A DNA stretch of 64,000 nt. Source: Deltaproteobacteria bacterium. GTDB taxonomy: Bacteria; Desulfobacterota; Desulfuromonadia; Geobacterales; DSM-12255. A program made the translations under genes and the position numbers. The stretch spans positions 1-64,000 of the forward strand of contig JAJZTK010000003.1 in NCBI GenBank assembly GCA_021849045.1, given 5' to 3'. Within the stretch, counting starts at the first letter, position 1; each line of letters begins with the position of its first letter. The notes under the pieces were generated by a model, which was not told where the DNA came from, ran no database searches, and was given only the letters and a program-made list of their open reading frames with translations. Below are positions 8,838 to 16,978 of the stretch, one piece after another.

Positions 8838-9626
8838 TCAAGGCTTAAGCAGCAGATACAACAGCCTCGTTCTCAGGGAGAGGAGCCGGTGGATGGCCAG
8901 CGCCCCCCTCCCCCGCCACCCCAGGGTGGCGCCATGCTCCCTGGCCGTCTCGAATGCCGCGGCCAGCTGTTCGCCGGTCCGCACACTCCCCTTGGCCGCG
9001 CCATGCACCCGGAAATCGGCCAGTTCGTCCGGGAGCACCGCCGGTTCGGCAACCGCGGCAAAGCGGAGCCAGAGGTCGTAGTCCATGTCCAGATCCTTCT
9101 TCGTGTCGAGCCCGCCGGCCCGTTCCCATATGGTGCGGTTCCAGAAGGTCGCCATCTGGGGAATAAAGTTTTCGGTCAGGAGCTTCAGCCGGGAAAACCG
9201 CGCCCCCCGCCAGTTCTTGTACCTGACGATCAGGCTGGTGATCGGCCGACCGCTCCCGTCGATCATCCCGGCCCGGCCGTAGAGCCAGGCCGGCTGCTCG
9301 TGGTCGAGATGCCCGGCAACCCTTGCCAGCGCTCCCGGCCGCAGCCGGTCGTCGGAATTGAGCCACCCCAGCACCCGTCCCCGCGCCCGCACCATCCCCC
9401 GGTTCACCGCATCGGACTGCCCCTCATCCGGCTCGAAGATCAGGCGGAGGCGTTCACCGTACTCCTCCCGCAGACGCACCAATAACTGCCGCGACCCATC
9501 CGTCGAGCCGGGGTCCAGCACCAGGAGTTCTACCTCAACGCCGGCCTGGTCGAGGACCGAGCGGACCGCCTCTTCCAGGAACAATGCCTGGTTGTACGAC
9601 GGCATTACGATAGATACGAGCGGCAT
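8838..9626 (-). CDS. Glycosyltransferase family 2
   Basis: A GT-A fold sugar transferase, expected at the cytoplasmic membrane face in polysaccharide assembly. 'VSIVMPSYNQALFLEEAV' opens the nucleotide-sugar domain, and 'LNSDDRLRPG' carries the metal-binding DxD-type motif. I start at the ATG at 9626 (MPLVSIVMPSYNQ, GGAA upstream), because the track's start at 9671 adds 15 non-conserved residues and overlaps the upstream gene by 67 bp. It is the last gene of the island on this side, before the 8777 terminator. Donor and acceptor sugars are unknown. Confidence 0.88.
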   Translation of the reverse strand: MPLVSIVMPSYNQALFLEEAVRSVLDQAGVEVELLVLDPGSTDGSRQLLVRLREEYGERLRLIFEPDEGQSDAVNRGMVRARGRVLGWLNSDDRLRPGALARVAGHLDHEQPAWLYGRAGMIDGSGRPITSLIVRYKNWRGARFSRLKLLTENFIPQMATFWNRTIWERAGGLDTKKDLDMDYDLWLRFAAVAEPAVLPDELADFRVHGAAKGSVRTGEQLAAAFETAREHGATLGWRGRGALAIHRLLSLRTRLLYLLLKP

Positions 9627-10315
9627 AGAAGGTTCCAGGCGAGCGATACGCGCCGTTTGATCTGCAGCCATGGTCTGAACTCAATCTTGAAGTCGGTCAG
9701 GCTGGCGCCGTGCTTGCGGTACTGCATCGTCACTTCGGGAATGAACGCTGTGCTGCCGATCCGCTCGCAGAGCTGGCCGAGCCACATGTCGTGCATCGGT
9801 ATCCGGCGGGGAAACGGCAGCGCCCGCGCCAACAGATCGCGGGAAAAGGCGATGCAGCAGCCGAGATAGCGATTGTCGTACAGGTTTTTCCAGAACCCCG
9901 GGCCGGCCTTCAGCTTTTGCAGTACCGACGGATGGATCATTGCCTCGTTCTCGTCCACCACCTGGGCATCCAGCACCACCAGGTAGGGCCGCCGCGACTC
10001 CCGTGCAAACTGGTCCCGCACCACGGCCAGCTTGTTCTCCAGCCAGACGTCATCCTGGTCGGCCAGCACCAGGATGTCGCCACGAGCCTGCTGCAGGGCG
10101 AACTCGAAGTTGAAGATCGGGCTTTTGAAACGGTTCCCCGTGAAGAGGCGGATGCGCGGGTCACCGAAGGAGCGGATGATCGCCACGGTGTTGTCCGTCG
10201 AGGAATCGTCGGCGATCACCAGTTCGTCGCCGGCCGCCAGTTGGGGGAGGATCGTCTCAAGTTGGCGGCGGAGGAACCGCTCGCCGTTGCAGGTGGCCAT
10301 GCAGACGGAGATCAT
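9605..10315 (-). CDS. Glycosyltransferase family 2 (rhamnosyltransferase-like)
   Basis: The N-terminal 'ISVCMATCNGERFLRRQLETIL' and 'VLADQDDVWLENKL' are typical of the GT2 subgroup that includes rhamnosyltransferases. At 236 aa it is a compact, near single-domain enzyme. Its 3' end overlaps the next gene by 22 bp. It resembles the gene at 11197-12132 in these same motifs, so the two are paralogues flanking the mazEF module. Specific sugar unknown. Confidence 0.88.
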   Translation of the reverse strand: MISVCMATCNGERFLRRQLETILPQLAAGDELVIADDSSTDNTVAIIRSFGDPRIRLFTGNRFKSPIFNFEFALQQARGDILVLADQDDVWLENKLAVVRDQFARESRRPYLVVLDAQVVDENEAMIHPSVLQKLKAGPGFWKNLYDNRYLGCCIAFSRDLLARALPFPRRIPMHDMWLGQLCERIGSTAFIPEVTMQYRKHGASLTDFKIEFRPWLQIKRRVSLAWNLLCRSYLS

Positions 10316-10451
10316 AAATCAGGGACCGGAGACCGGTAACGACATGAACCAGGGACCTGGCATCGAGAGCTGGAGGACCGTGAGATGTGAGAGATACAAC
10401 GTGAACCGTAAAAAGTGAATAATCATCTTATGGGTCTCGGTCGCCACCACT

Positions 10452-10805
10452 TCACCCGACACTATTGGCGGGCACTCCTTGGAACAGGATCGCCTGGAGT
10501 TTTGCCAACACCTCCTGGAGAGTCGTATCGCCGACCCTGGCAACCTTCCGGATCCCCCTGGTCTGCCAATCAAGGCATTTGACCTGATCTGCAAGAACCA
10601 CCCCGCGTACCTTCGAGGTACCACGGATTGCCACCTCAAATGGATACCCCTTGATCTGGCTTGTTATGGGGCAGCAGAGCATCATGCCAATCCTGTTGTA
10701 CAGGGAAGGGGAAAGCACAATTGCCGGTCTGTGCCCGGCCTGTTCATGCCCCGCCTGGGGATTGAGGTTGATCCAAACCAGGTCACCGCGTTCCGGGACA
10801 TACAT
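10452..10805 (-). CDS. mazF: MazF/PemK-family endoribonuclease toxin
   Basis: The 117-aa protein has the MazF/PemK beta-barrel hallmarks: 'RGDLVWINLNPQAGHEQAGHRPAIVLSP' near the N-terminus, then 'VVLADQVKCLDWQTRGI'. Family members cut mRNA at short sequences and are neutralised by MazE. The start ATG shares one base with the mazE stop (TAATG), so translation is coupled. It interrupts a run of glycosyltransferase genes. Confidence 0.93.
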   Translation of the reverse strand: MYVPERGDLVWINLNPQAGHEQAGHRPAIVLSPSLYNRIGMMLCCPITSQIKGYPFEVAIRGTSKVRGVVLADQVKCLDWQTRGIRKVARVGDTTLQEVLAKLQAILFQGVPANSVG

Positions 10806-11050
10806 TAGAAAAGCTCCCTCCCAACAGGAACGTCTCTTTCCACCTCAGCATGCATGTTCTCTCCGGTAACCTGAGCCATCAGTTCTTCAAGGGAGAAGGC
10901 GGGCTCTTTGGCAACCGGTCTGATAATGATCTCATGATCCTTGACCGAAATCTCCACCGGGGTGTTTTCCTCGATGCCGCAATCACGCGCGATATTCCTG
11001 GGTATCCTGCACGCCAGACTGTTGCCCCACCTGAGCGCCTTGGCCAGCAT
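10805..11050 (-). CDS. mazE: MazE-type AbrB-fold antitoxin
   Basis: The 81-aa protein starts with an AbrB/SpoVT swapped-hairpin domain ('KALRWGNSLACRIPRNIARDCGI'). Its acidic C-terminal tail would block the MazF active site. It precedes mazF with a one-base overlap. An inverted repeat upstream is a candidate autoregulatory operator. Confidence 0.92.
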   Translation of the reverse strand: MLAKALRWGNSLACRIPRNIARDCGIEENTPVEISVKDHEIIIRPVAKEPAFSLEELMAQVTGENMHAEVERDVPVGRELF

Positions 11051-11088
11051 CCGTCAACCTCCATAGGGTTTTTCTGTATGGTAACAAC

Positions 11089-11107
11089 GTAGAAACAATG
11101 TGTCTAC
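11089..11107 (-). promoter_or_regulatory. Candidate mazEF operator
   Basis: GTAGA (11089-11093) and TCTAC (11103-11107) form an inverted repeat about 40 bp upstream of mazE. On the minus strand it overlaps a possible promoter (TAGACA, 17 bp, TACCAT). AbrB-type antitoxins commonly bind such repeats; binding here is inferred. Confidence 0.4.
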
Positions 11108-11170
11108 ACTTTTGTACGAAGTACGCGATGGGACAGGCCGCTCAATGCGTTCGTCTCGCCCCGAGCCCCG

Positions 11171-11198
11171 AGCCCTCAGCCCTCAGCCCTCAGCCCTC
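11171..11198. repeat. Heptanucleotide tandem repeat (AGCCCTC)x4
   Basis: Four exact copies of AGCCCTC, preceded by degenerate copies (GAGCCCC). The repeat overlaps the stop codon of the adjacent glycosyltransferase gene, so a change in copy number could alter its last residues. Confidence 0.85.
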
Positions 11199-12132
11199 AG
11201 CCGATGACGAGTCTTCCCACGTTCCTGGCGAACCCCGTGTAGAAAAAGCGGTACTTCAGCAGGTACCAGCGCCGCAGGAGGCCATTGAACGAGTCGAGCC
11301 GGGCGTAGACCGAAAGCATCTCCCGCTGGGCTGGCGTGAGGCGCTCTCCATAGCGCTCCAGGAAGGCGACGCCCTGGGCCAGCACCTGCCGGATAATCTC
11401 CCGTGCCGCCCGCCACTGGGTGAAACGGCGCAGCACGTCGCCCGCGGTGAATCCCTGGGCACCGATATCGTTCAGGCCGTGCTGCCGATAGAGAACGAGT
11501 GGGGTGTCGACGAACCCGACCTGCCCGAAAGCGGCGACAACGAGCGCAAGCCACCAATCGTGCATCATCGCCGCCGTCGGGATGGGCAGGGCCAGGTCGC
11601 GGGCGGCCCGGTTGAAGAGCATGGTGCAGCCGGTGGCGTAGTTCTGGACGAGGACCCGGTTCAGCTGGGTGGAATGGGCGGGATCAGTGTGCTGATAGCG
11701 CCAAAGCGACGGTTCAACCGACTGCAGCCGGGCATCAGTCACTGCGAGGTCGGTATGCACGAGGAGGGAAAGGTCGGCGCCGTGCTGCGCCGCCAGCTCG
11801 TTCATCGCCGCCATGGCCCGCTCGATCTTCTCAGGGAGCCAGACGTCGTCCTGGTCGCAGAACATCAGGTAATCGGCATCTGCACTAGTCATGAGAGCCG
11901 CGAAGTTGGCGCTGGCCCCGAGCCGGCGGCCGTAGCCGGGAAGGATGGTGATACGGTCGGGGTAGCGCGCCCGGTAGTCGGCTAGGATCAACGGGGTATC
12001 ATCGGTGGAGCCGTCGTCACGCGCTAGCAGTTGCCAGTCGGTGTGGGTCTGGGCCAGGAGGGAGTCGAGCTGTGCGGCCAAGTGTGGGGCGCCGTTGTAG
12101 GTGGCGAGGAGGATGGCGATAGTGCGGTTCAT
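11197..12132 (-). CDS. Glycosyltransferase family 2 (rhamnosyltransferase-like)
   Basis: 311 aa with 'IAILLATYNGAPHLAAQLDSLL', 'RDDGSTDDTPLI' and 'MFCDQDDVWLPEKIERA', the donor- and metal-binding motifs of GT2 enzymes related to O-antigen rhamnosyltransferases. The C-terminal 'MHDWWLALVVAAFG' is also typical of that subgroup. The start overlaps the stop of the WbsX-like gene by 4 bp (12129-12132), showing an operon. Substrate unproven. Confidence 0.88.
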   Translation of the reverse strand: MNRTIAILLATYNGAPHLAAQLDSLLAQTHTDWQLLARDDGSTDDTPLILADYRARYPDRITILPGYGRRLGASANFAALMTSADADYLMFCDQDDVWLPEKIERAMAAMNELAAQHGADLSLLVHTDLAVTDARLQSVEPSLWRYQHTDPAHSTQLNRVLVQNYATGCTMLFNRAARDLALPIPTAAMMHDWWLALVVAAFGQVGFVDTPLVLYRQHGLNDIGAQGFTAGDVLRRFTQWRAAREIIRQVLAQGVAFLERYGERLTPAQREMLSVYARLDSFNGLLRRWYLLKYRFFYTGFARNVGRLVIG

Positions 12133-13268
12133 TTTCGGCTATTCCCGGCTTTGGCCAGCGCAACGGTCTCTTTTGTCGCGTTGAGAAAATTTCTGCCGTT
12201 GCGGTGGTCCGGCTCCAGATGGCACCCCTCGGCCCACTCGTTCCAGGCGTTGATGAAGACAATACGCTCCCCTTCAGGGAAGGCAGTGGTCCGCTTTAGG
12301 GAATCCGCCAGCCACTGGCCGTAAAGGTTCGCGTCATCGTTCTGGATCACGGTAACATTTGTCCGTCGCCGGGAACTGTTGTCCCAGCTTGGAAACACGC
12401 AGGGGAAAACCCGTTCTTCGTGTTGAGGTTTTTGCCGGGAGAAGCTGACAATTTTTTCATAGCGGTACCGGTAAACCCCTCTCATTCCCGGGTTCACCAA
12501 CCGTCCCAACCAACGCAATACCTTTTCTGCCCATGAAAAATGTCCGGTGCGGTTTGCTTCGGCAACGTCCCGCGGATTCGGCTGAAAATCGACGAGGGCA
12601 TCAATCCCCAAAGCCTGTGCCTCTTGCCAAGAGAGATCAAACTGCATATTTTTTACCGCACAGAGGTAGATCCCAGGATATCCATACTCCCGGGCAGCAG
12701 CCTGCCACTCCCGGACAATTTCCTTGAGCCGCGGTATTTGCTCGGCACGGTAGATTAAGAAAAGAGGCCTTCCGTCAATCCGTATATAGCGTCTATCGGC
12801 AAAGGCCCGTTCCAGCCAGGCTAAGTGGGCCAAGTGGTCGTAGTTTGCGTAGTCCTGAGCGGCCAGCACCTCCCGGTCAAGGCCGTCCCAGGCCCGGGTC
12901 CAGTTTTCGTTGGCCCAGCAGAGACAGAAAGGAAAGTCAGGTGCGCCTGAGGTGAGCACTTCGTTAAACGGCCTCTCCAGCAGCATCTTGCCGTTGAACC
13001 AGTAGTGGTAGTAGCAGAAACCGGAGATCCCGTGTTCGCGGGCGAGATCGGCCTGGGCCTGGCGCGTCTCTTGGAGGCGCAGGTCGCAGAAGCCGAGATC
13101 GGCCGGAATCTGGGGCTGGTGGTGGCCAGAAAAACGGGGGGTGGACTTTGCCACGTTGGTCCACTCGGTGAACCCCTTCCCCCACCAAGCATCGTTTTCA
13201 GGGATCGGGTGGAACTGGGGGAGGTAGAAGACAATAAGCCTTGTCGATGACCCAGAGTATCGGTTCAT
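12129..13268 (-). CDS. WbsX-like glycosyltransferase
   Basis: The N-terminal 'FYLPQFHPIPENDAWWGKGFTEWTNV' pattern, 'YYHYWFNGKMLLERP' and 'NENWTRAWDG' identify the WbsX family found in O-antigen and rhamnan clusters; the family is glycosidase-like in fold but assigned as glycosyltransferase. The start is set at the ATG at 13268 (MNRYSGSS); the track's TTG at 13280 is possible. 379 aa. 'NAWNEWAEGCHLEPD' near the C-terminus is conserved in the family. Exact linkage is unknown. Confidence 0.85.
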   Translation of the reverse strand: MNRYSGSSTRLIVFYLPQFHPIPENDAWWGKGFTEWTNVAKSTPRFSGHHQPQIPADLGFCDLRLQETRQAQADLAREHGISGFCYYHYWFNGKMLLERPFNEVLTSGAPDFPFCLCWANENWTRAWDGLDREVLAAQDYANYDHLAHLAWLERAFADRRYIRIDGRPLFLIYRAEQIPRLKEIVREWQAAAREYGYPGIYLCAVKNMQFDLSWQEAQALGIDALVDFQPNPRDVAEANRTGHFSWAEKVLRWLGRLVNPGMRGVYRYRYEKIVSFSRQKPQHEERVFPCVFPSWDNSSRRRTNVTVIQNDDANLYGQWLADSLKRTTAFPEGERIVFINAWNEWAEGCHLEPDHRNGRNFLNATKETVALAKAGNSRK

Positions 13269-13341
13269 GTATTCACGCAATCATCCGTATGCTCTTCCAG
13301 GGAGTTTTCTGATAGCCGCCAATTAGCGGGCTGCTTCATTA

Positions 13342-14529
13342 TCAATTTCCTGTCAGTAATGCATGAATTTTTCTGAGCGGCGCCGTTACTTTCCAGCTCA
13401 GAGAATTGAGGATCAGTGCATTGTTCTTCTCCAACATTTCAACATTCTTGTTTAACACCTCAAGTCGGCTCGCCAGAAGGCTGCTGTTCTGTGTCATCTC
13501 AGAATGGCATCGCACCCTGATAATATTTTGGGGCATATTGTTCGCTTCAAATGGATCACCGAGTGCGTTCCGCTCCTCACGACTCATTCCCAGGAAAGCC
13601 TTGCGCTCTTCGTTGGTGATTGGCTCACCGTTGGCATACTTGGCAAAGGAGTACTGATAGTCACTGAACTCCGCCCACTCCTGGTTCTGCAACTTGTCGA
13701 AGTACCCGGCAAGAAGCCGGTACAGGGGACTGCCAACAGGTGCAGTCACCCGATCCTGATGGACGGAGACCTTGGTCAGGTCGTTACGGCTCAAGCCTGA
13801 AAAGCGGAAAAATTTCAATTCGCCACTGTCAGTAACCCACTGTTCGTCCAGACAATTCAGTTTCCGCTGGAAGACGTTCCAATAGGCCATATTATAGGCC
13901 GGGTCGCGAAGAATGCACACTCTGTCCGAAAATGACGGAAATGCCGCCGCCCAGAACTGGTCGACAAAATATTGGTGCGAGACATCAAAAATACACTTTT
14001 CGACCAACACGCTCTGCCACCAGTGGAGCAATTCGATCACTTCCCCGCTGTTGGCAATTCCCAAAAAGCCGAGATTGAACTGCCCTGCCCTGATGTACGA
14101 TGCCATTACAGGACTCTTGGCATCAGTCGGTACCGGTTTGCAGACATGCGGGGTGAGAACAACATCATTCTCCGTCACAAGACGTGTCAAGAAGGTCAAA
14201 TCACCGTAGACCTCAATGTCCGGGTCAAAATATACGATAGCCTCGTACCCTTCCTTCAACAACGTCTCCAGGAAGAACGGTTTGAGCGCCGTATTGTACT
14301 CGGTAATGTCGTAGTAAAAGGCCATCTGCAGCCAGTCTACACAACTTACATCAGCAGGTGAATACACCGGTCGCCCGATCTTCGCAACTATCTCCCGGCA
14401 GCATTCCGGCCGTTCGCAGAGCAGAATCCGCAGGTCAGCATCCGGATAATGGGCATGAAGCGACTTCTCCAGAACCTGAACCCGTGACAGGTAGTTGGCA
14501 CTGGCAATGGTGCAAAAGGCAATTTTCAT
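13342..14529 (-). CDS. Glycosyltransferase, GT8-like/GT-A fold, with C-terminal tail motif
   Basis: 395 aa. The N-terminus 'MKIAFCTIASANYLSRVQVLEKSLHAHYPDA' and 'IVYFDPDIEVYGDL' (a DxD-type site) fit a nucleotide-sugar transferase related to GT8-like proteins. A helical linker (about 350-375) leads to the tail 'NSLSWKVTAPLRKIHALL', which is shared with other transferases in this island. It is 3 bp from the next gene, so co-transcribed. Donor sugar unknown. Confidence 0.75.
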   Translation of the reverse strand: MKIAFCTIASANYLSRVQVLEKSLHAHYPDADLRILLCERPECCREIVAKIGRPVYSPADVSCVDWLQMAFYYDITEYNTALKPFFLETLLKEGYEAIVYFDPDIEVYGDLTFLTRLVTENDVVLTPHVCKPVPTDAKSPVMASYIRAGQFNLGFLGIANSGEVIELLHWWQSVLVEKCIFDVSHQYFVDQFWAAAFPSFSDRVCILRDPAYNMAYWNVFQRKLNCLDEQWVTDSGELKFFRFSGLSRNDLTKVSVHQDRVTAPVGSPLYRLLAGYFDKLQNQEWAEFSDYQYSFAKYANGEPITNEERKAFLGMSREERNALGDPFEANNMPQNIIRVRCHSEMTQNSSLLASRLEVLNKNVEMLEKNNALILNSLSWKVTAPLRKIHALLTGN

Positions 14530-14532
14530 GGG

Positions 14533-16095
14533 TCAGACCTTCCTCGGAATACTCCCTTGTTCGTAATTTGCGGCCAGCATCGACTGAATCTCGGACCAGA
14601 GCCGGTCCGGAAGAACAAAATTATCGCACGAAGACTTGTTCTGTGGGGCACAAACCTCCATATAGCAGCAGGGGCGGCAGCTCATACCGTTTTCCAGGTA
14701 CAGATAACGATCGGAAATACGCGCATCGGAATTGGCCGGCTTGGTGGGGCCAAACAGACAGATGGTCGGCAGCCCCTGGACATGGGCAGCATAGTGGCTC
14801 GGAAACGAGTCGCTCCCCACCAGAAGATGGTGGGAGGTCAGCAACGCTTTGAACTGCTCGAGCCCCTTGAAGGTGATGCTTTGGTACGCCCCGAAATCCC
14901 GGTCCTCGGTACCGAGAATGGTAATCTCAATACCTTTTGCCAGCAGGCAGCGGATCAACACTTTCTGATAGGTTTTCGGGTAGACCTTGAGCCCCCAGCC
15001 GGCGTCGAAGTGGAGTAGTACACGGTACGGCTTGAGCGGTATCGAAGGCCTGAACACCGGTGGGTCGGGCTTGGTTTTCGTTATGAGGTCAGAGTTGGTC
15101 AGAAAACTCTGCCCCAGGGCAAAGCCAAAGTGGTCGATGAGGTGGAATTCGGAGGCGTTATAGTTCCGCACCTGGCGGCAGTAATAATAGAAGCTGAACG
15201 GCGGCAATTCGTGGGCGAACCCCATGAAGCCCTGCTCGTCGGTTGCGATGTTCCCATCGCGGTAAGGAGGGGGAGGATCGATGGACTCCATGGCATACCT
15301 GGGAGACACGTCCTCCAGGATATTGGCGTACCGTCGGTTCACCACAATGCTGCCGATGTGACTGGCAGCCGTGTTGTTTGCGGCAAGGGCATAAAAGAGG
15401 ACATCACCGGCGTGGTGAGGCATGATCGAGGTGAACTTCACCGAATCACGCAGGTCGTGCAGTTGGGCCTCACCCTGCAGGGCTGCTCCTGGGAACGGTG
15501 CTTTCAATCTCTGCACCGAAAAGACTCTTTCGAGCAGTGAGACGGCAGTCCGCGCCGTCCATTGGTAGATGAACGTAAGGTCCTCATTCACAAAAAAACC
15601 ATTGCCGGTATCCGCTCGCACAGAGTCATCGATGATCGAAACCGCACCATCGGCAAAGAAGCAGAGGTTCAACAGACTCTGATCAAGCCAGCTGTTCACT
15701 GTCGACAGGAGTGAGAGGTAACGCTCCTCGCATCGGCCTATTCGAGCAGGCAGATAGTAGCCAATCGGGAAACCTCCCTTATCGGAAACAACTATCGGGG
15801 AATCGTCTGCACCCAGTTCTGCCAGATGGGCCAGAGTTTGTTCAACTGTGCCGGAGGTTACTGCTATGAACGGATTGAAGAGAAAGCAGCTGTCTGCACG
15901 CTCCCCATCGCCAAGGAGATAAAGCCTGCGGAACAGCTCCATGACGTAGCGTGCAGGTGTGCCAAATGCAGAATAAAAAATCCGGAACAAGGAAAGCTGA
16001 TCCGTGGAAATGGAAAAGTTATAGATGGCGAACCGGTTACACTCTGCGCCATCAAGGGCATACCGTTTTGCTTCGTGGATGATTCCAACCTTCAT
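14533..16095 (-). CDS. GT9-family (heptosyltransferase-like) glycosyltransferase
   Basis: Start set at 16095 (MKVGIIHEAK): its ATG overlaps the stop of the upstream methyltransferase (ATGA) and has GGAGAAGTC upstream; the track start at 16260 adds 55 non-conserved residues. The C-terminal half has the GT9 pattern 'LLVGSDSFPSHYAAHVQGLPTICLFGPTKP' and a Cys-rich stretch (CRPCCYMEVC) as in heptosyltransferases. The N-terminal 270 residues do not look like a standard GT9 N-domain and have no function I recognise. 520 aa. Confidence 0.78.
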   Translation of the reverse strand: MKVGIIHEAKRYALDGAECNRFAIYNFSISTDQLSLFRIFYSAFGTPARYVMELFRRLYLLGDGERADSCFLFNPFIAVTSGTVEQTLAHLAELGADDSPIVVSDKGGFPIGYYLPARIGRCEERYLSLLSTVNSWLDQSLLNLCFFADGAVSIIDDSVRADTGNGFFVNEDLTFIYQWTARTAVSLLERVFSVQRLKAPFPGAALQGEAQLHDLRDSVKFTSIMPHHAGDVLFYALAANNTAASHIGSIVVNRRYANILEDVSPRYAMESIDPPPPYRDGNIATDEQGFMGFAHELPPFSFYYYCRQVRNYNASEFHLIDHFGFALGQSFLTNSDLITKTKPDPPVFRPSIPLKPYRVLLHFDAGWGLKVYPKTYQKVLIRCLLAKGIEITILGTEDRDFGAYQSITFKGLEQFKALLTSHHLLVGSDSFPSHYAAHVQGLPTICLFGPTKPANSDARISDRYLYLENGMSCRPCCYMEVCAPQNKSSCDNFVLPDRLWSEIQSMLAANYEQGSIPRKV

Positions 16096-16967
16096 GACTT
16101 CTCCGCCAGCCTGGCAACTACCTGCAACTCCGAGTAGTCGGCATTGGACGGGTCGTACGACTGCATAGCCTTGCGCAGCCCCCTGAAACGAAGGAACGAA
16201 CTCACCGCAGCACACCCCTTTCGGTATATGGCGTAGCGATTGTAATGCGGTCGTCCCCAAGCTTGGTCAAGCATCCTGAAAAACGACACCTTATCAAGGT
16301 CGGTATAGAGGTTGGCGTCCCAACGCTCAGCATAGCGAACGTCATCAACGGTAAAACCGTGCCGTTTGAGGAGGCTGGTCAATCCGGCGGCAGTAAAGTG
16401 GAGCGTATGCAGCAAGGGCGGCTGCGCCCATACCCACTGCGTCCCCAGATCGCTGTACCCCCTGCCGCCCGCATTAGGTACAGCAATAATCAGTCCCCCA
16501 TCAGGTTGGAGAAGCTCCCTCATCTCCATAACTGTCCGGTCAGGGTCATTGGCATGCTCAAGAACATGGAGGGCAATGACCGTATCCCACTTCCCTTCTT
16601 TCTGGTCATCACGCCGACAAAAGGGGTCATAAGTTCGCGACACATACCCATGAGCCTTAAGAGCCTCAGACAGGTACCCTACCCCACCACCAAAATCAAG
16701 AACAGTATTGCCAAGATGCGGGCGATACTCTCTTATTCGCTCACGACAATCCCGCAGCTTAGCCGAGTAATGATCCTGATACCACCGATAGTCAAAACAT
16801 TCGTCATATACCTTAACAAGCACATCATCGCTCGGCATGGGATCCGTCGAGATTGAACAGCATGTTGAACAGGCTACCAGCTTATAGTTAACGCCCCAGA
16901 TCGACCATATCTGATCCGAATAAGGCTTTAGACTACCGTTGCGACAGACAATACACTCAGCCATCAT
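16092..16967 (-). CDS. Class I SAM-dependent methyltransferase with N-terminal zinc-ribbon-like Cys pairs
   Basis: 'VLDFGGGVGYLSEALKA' is motif I (SAM binding) and 'DTVIALHVLEHANDPDRTV' motif II. The N-terminus has CIVC and CSTC pairs, likely a metal site as in sugar C-methyltransferase relatives. 291 aa. It overlaps the GT9-like gene by 4 bp, so it probably modifies a sugar or lipid-linked intermediate of the same glycan. Target unknown. Confidence 0.85.
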   Translation of the reverse strand: MMAECIVCRNGSLKPYSDQIWSIWGVNYKLVACSTCCSISTDPMPSDDVLVKVYDECFDYRWYQDHYSAKLRDCRERIREYRPHLGNTVLDFGGGVGYLSEALKAHGYVSRTYDPFCRRDDQKEGKWDTVIALHVLEHANDPDRTVMEMRELLQPDGGLIIAVPNAGGRGYSDLGTQWVWAQPPLLHTLHFTAAGLTSLLKRHGFTVDDVRYAERWDANLYTDLDKVSFFRMLDQAWGRPHYNRYAIYRKGCAAVSSFLRFRGLRKAMQSYDPSNADYSELQVVARLAEKS

Positions 16968-16978
16968 TCACTCCATAC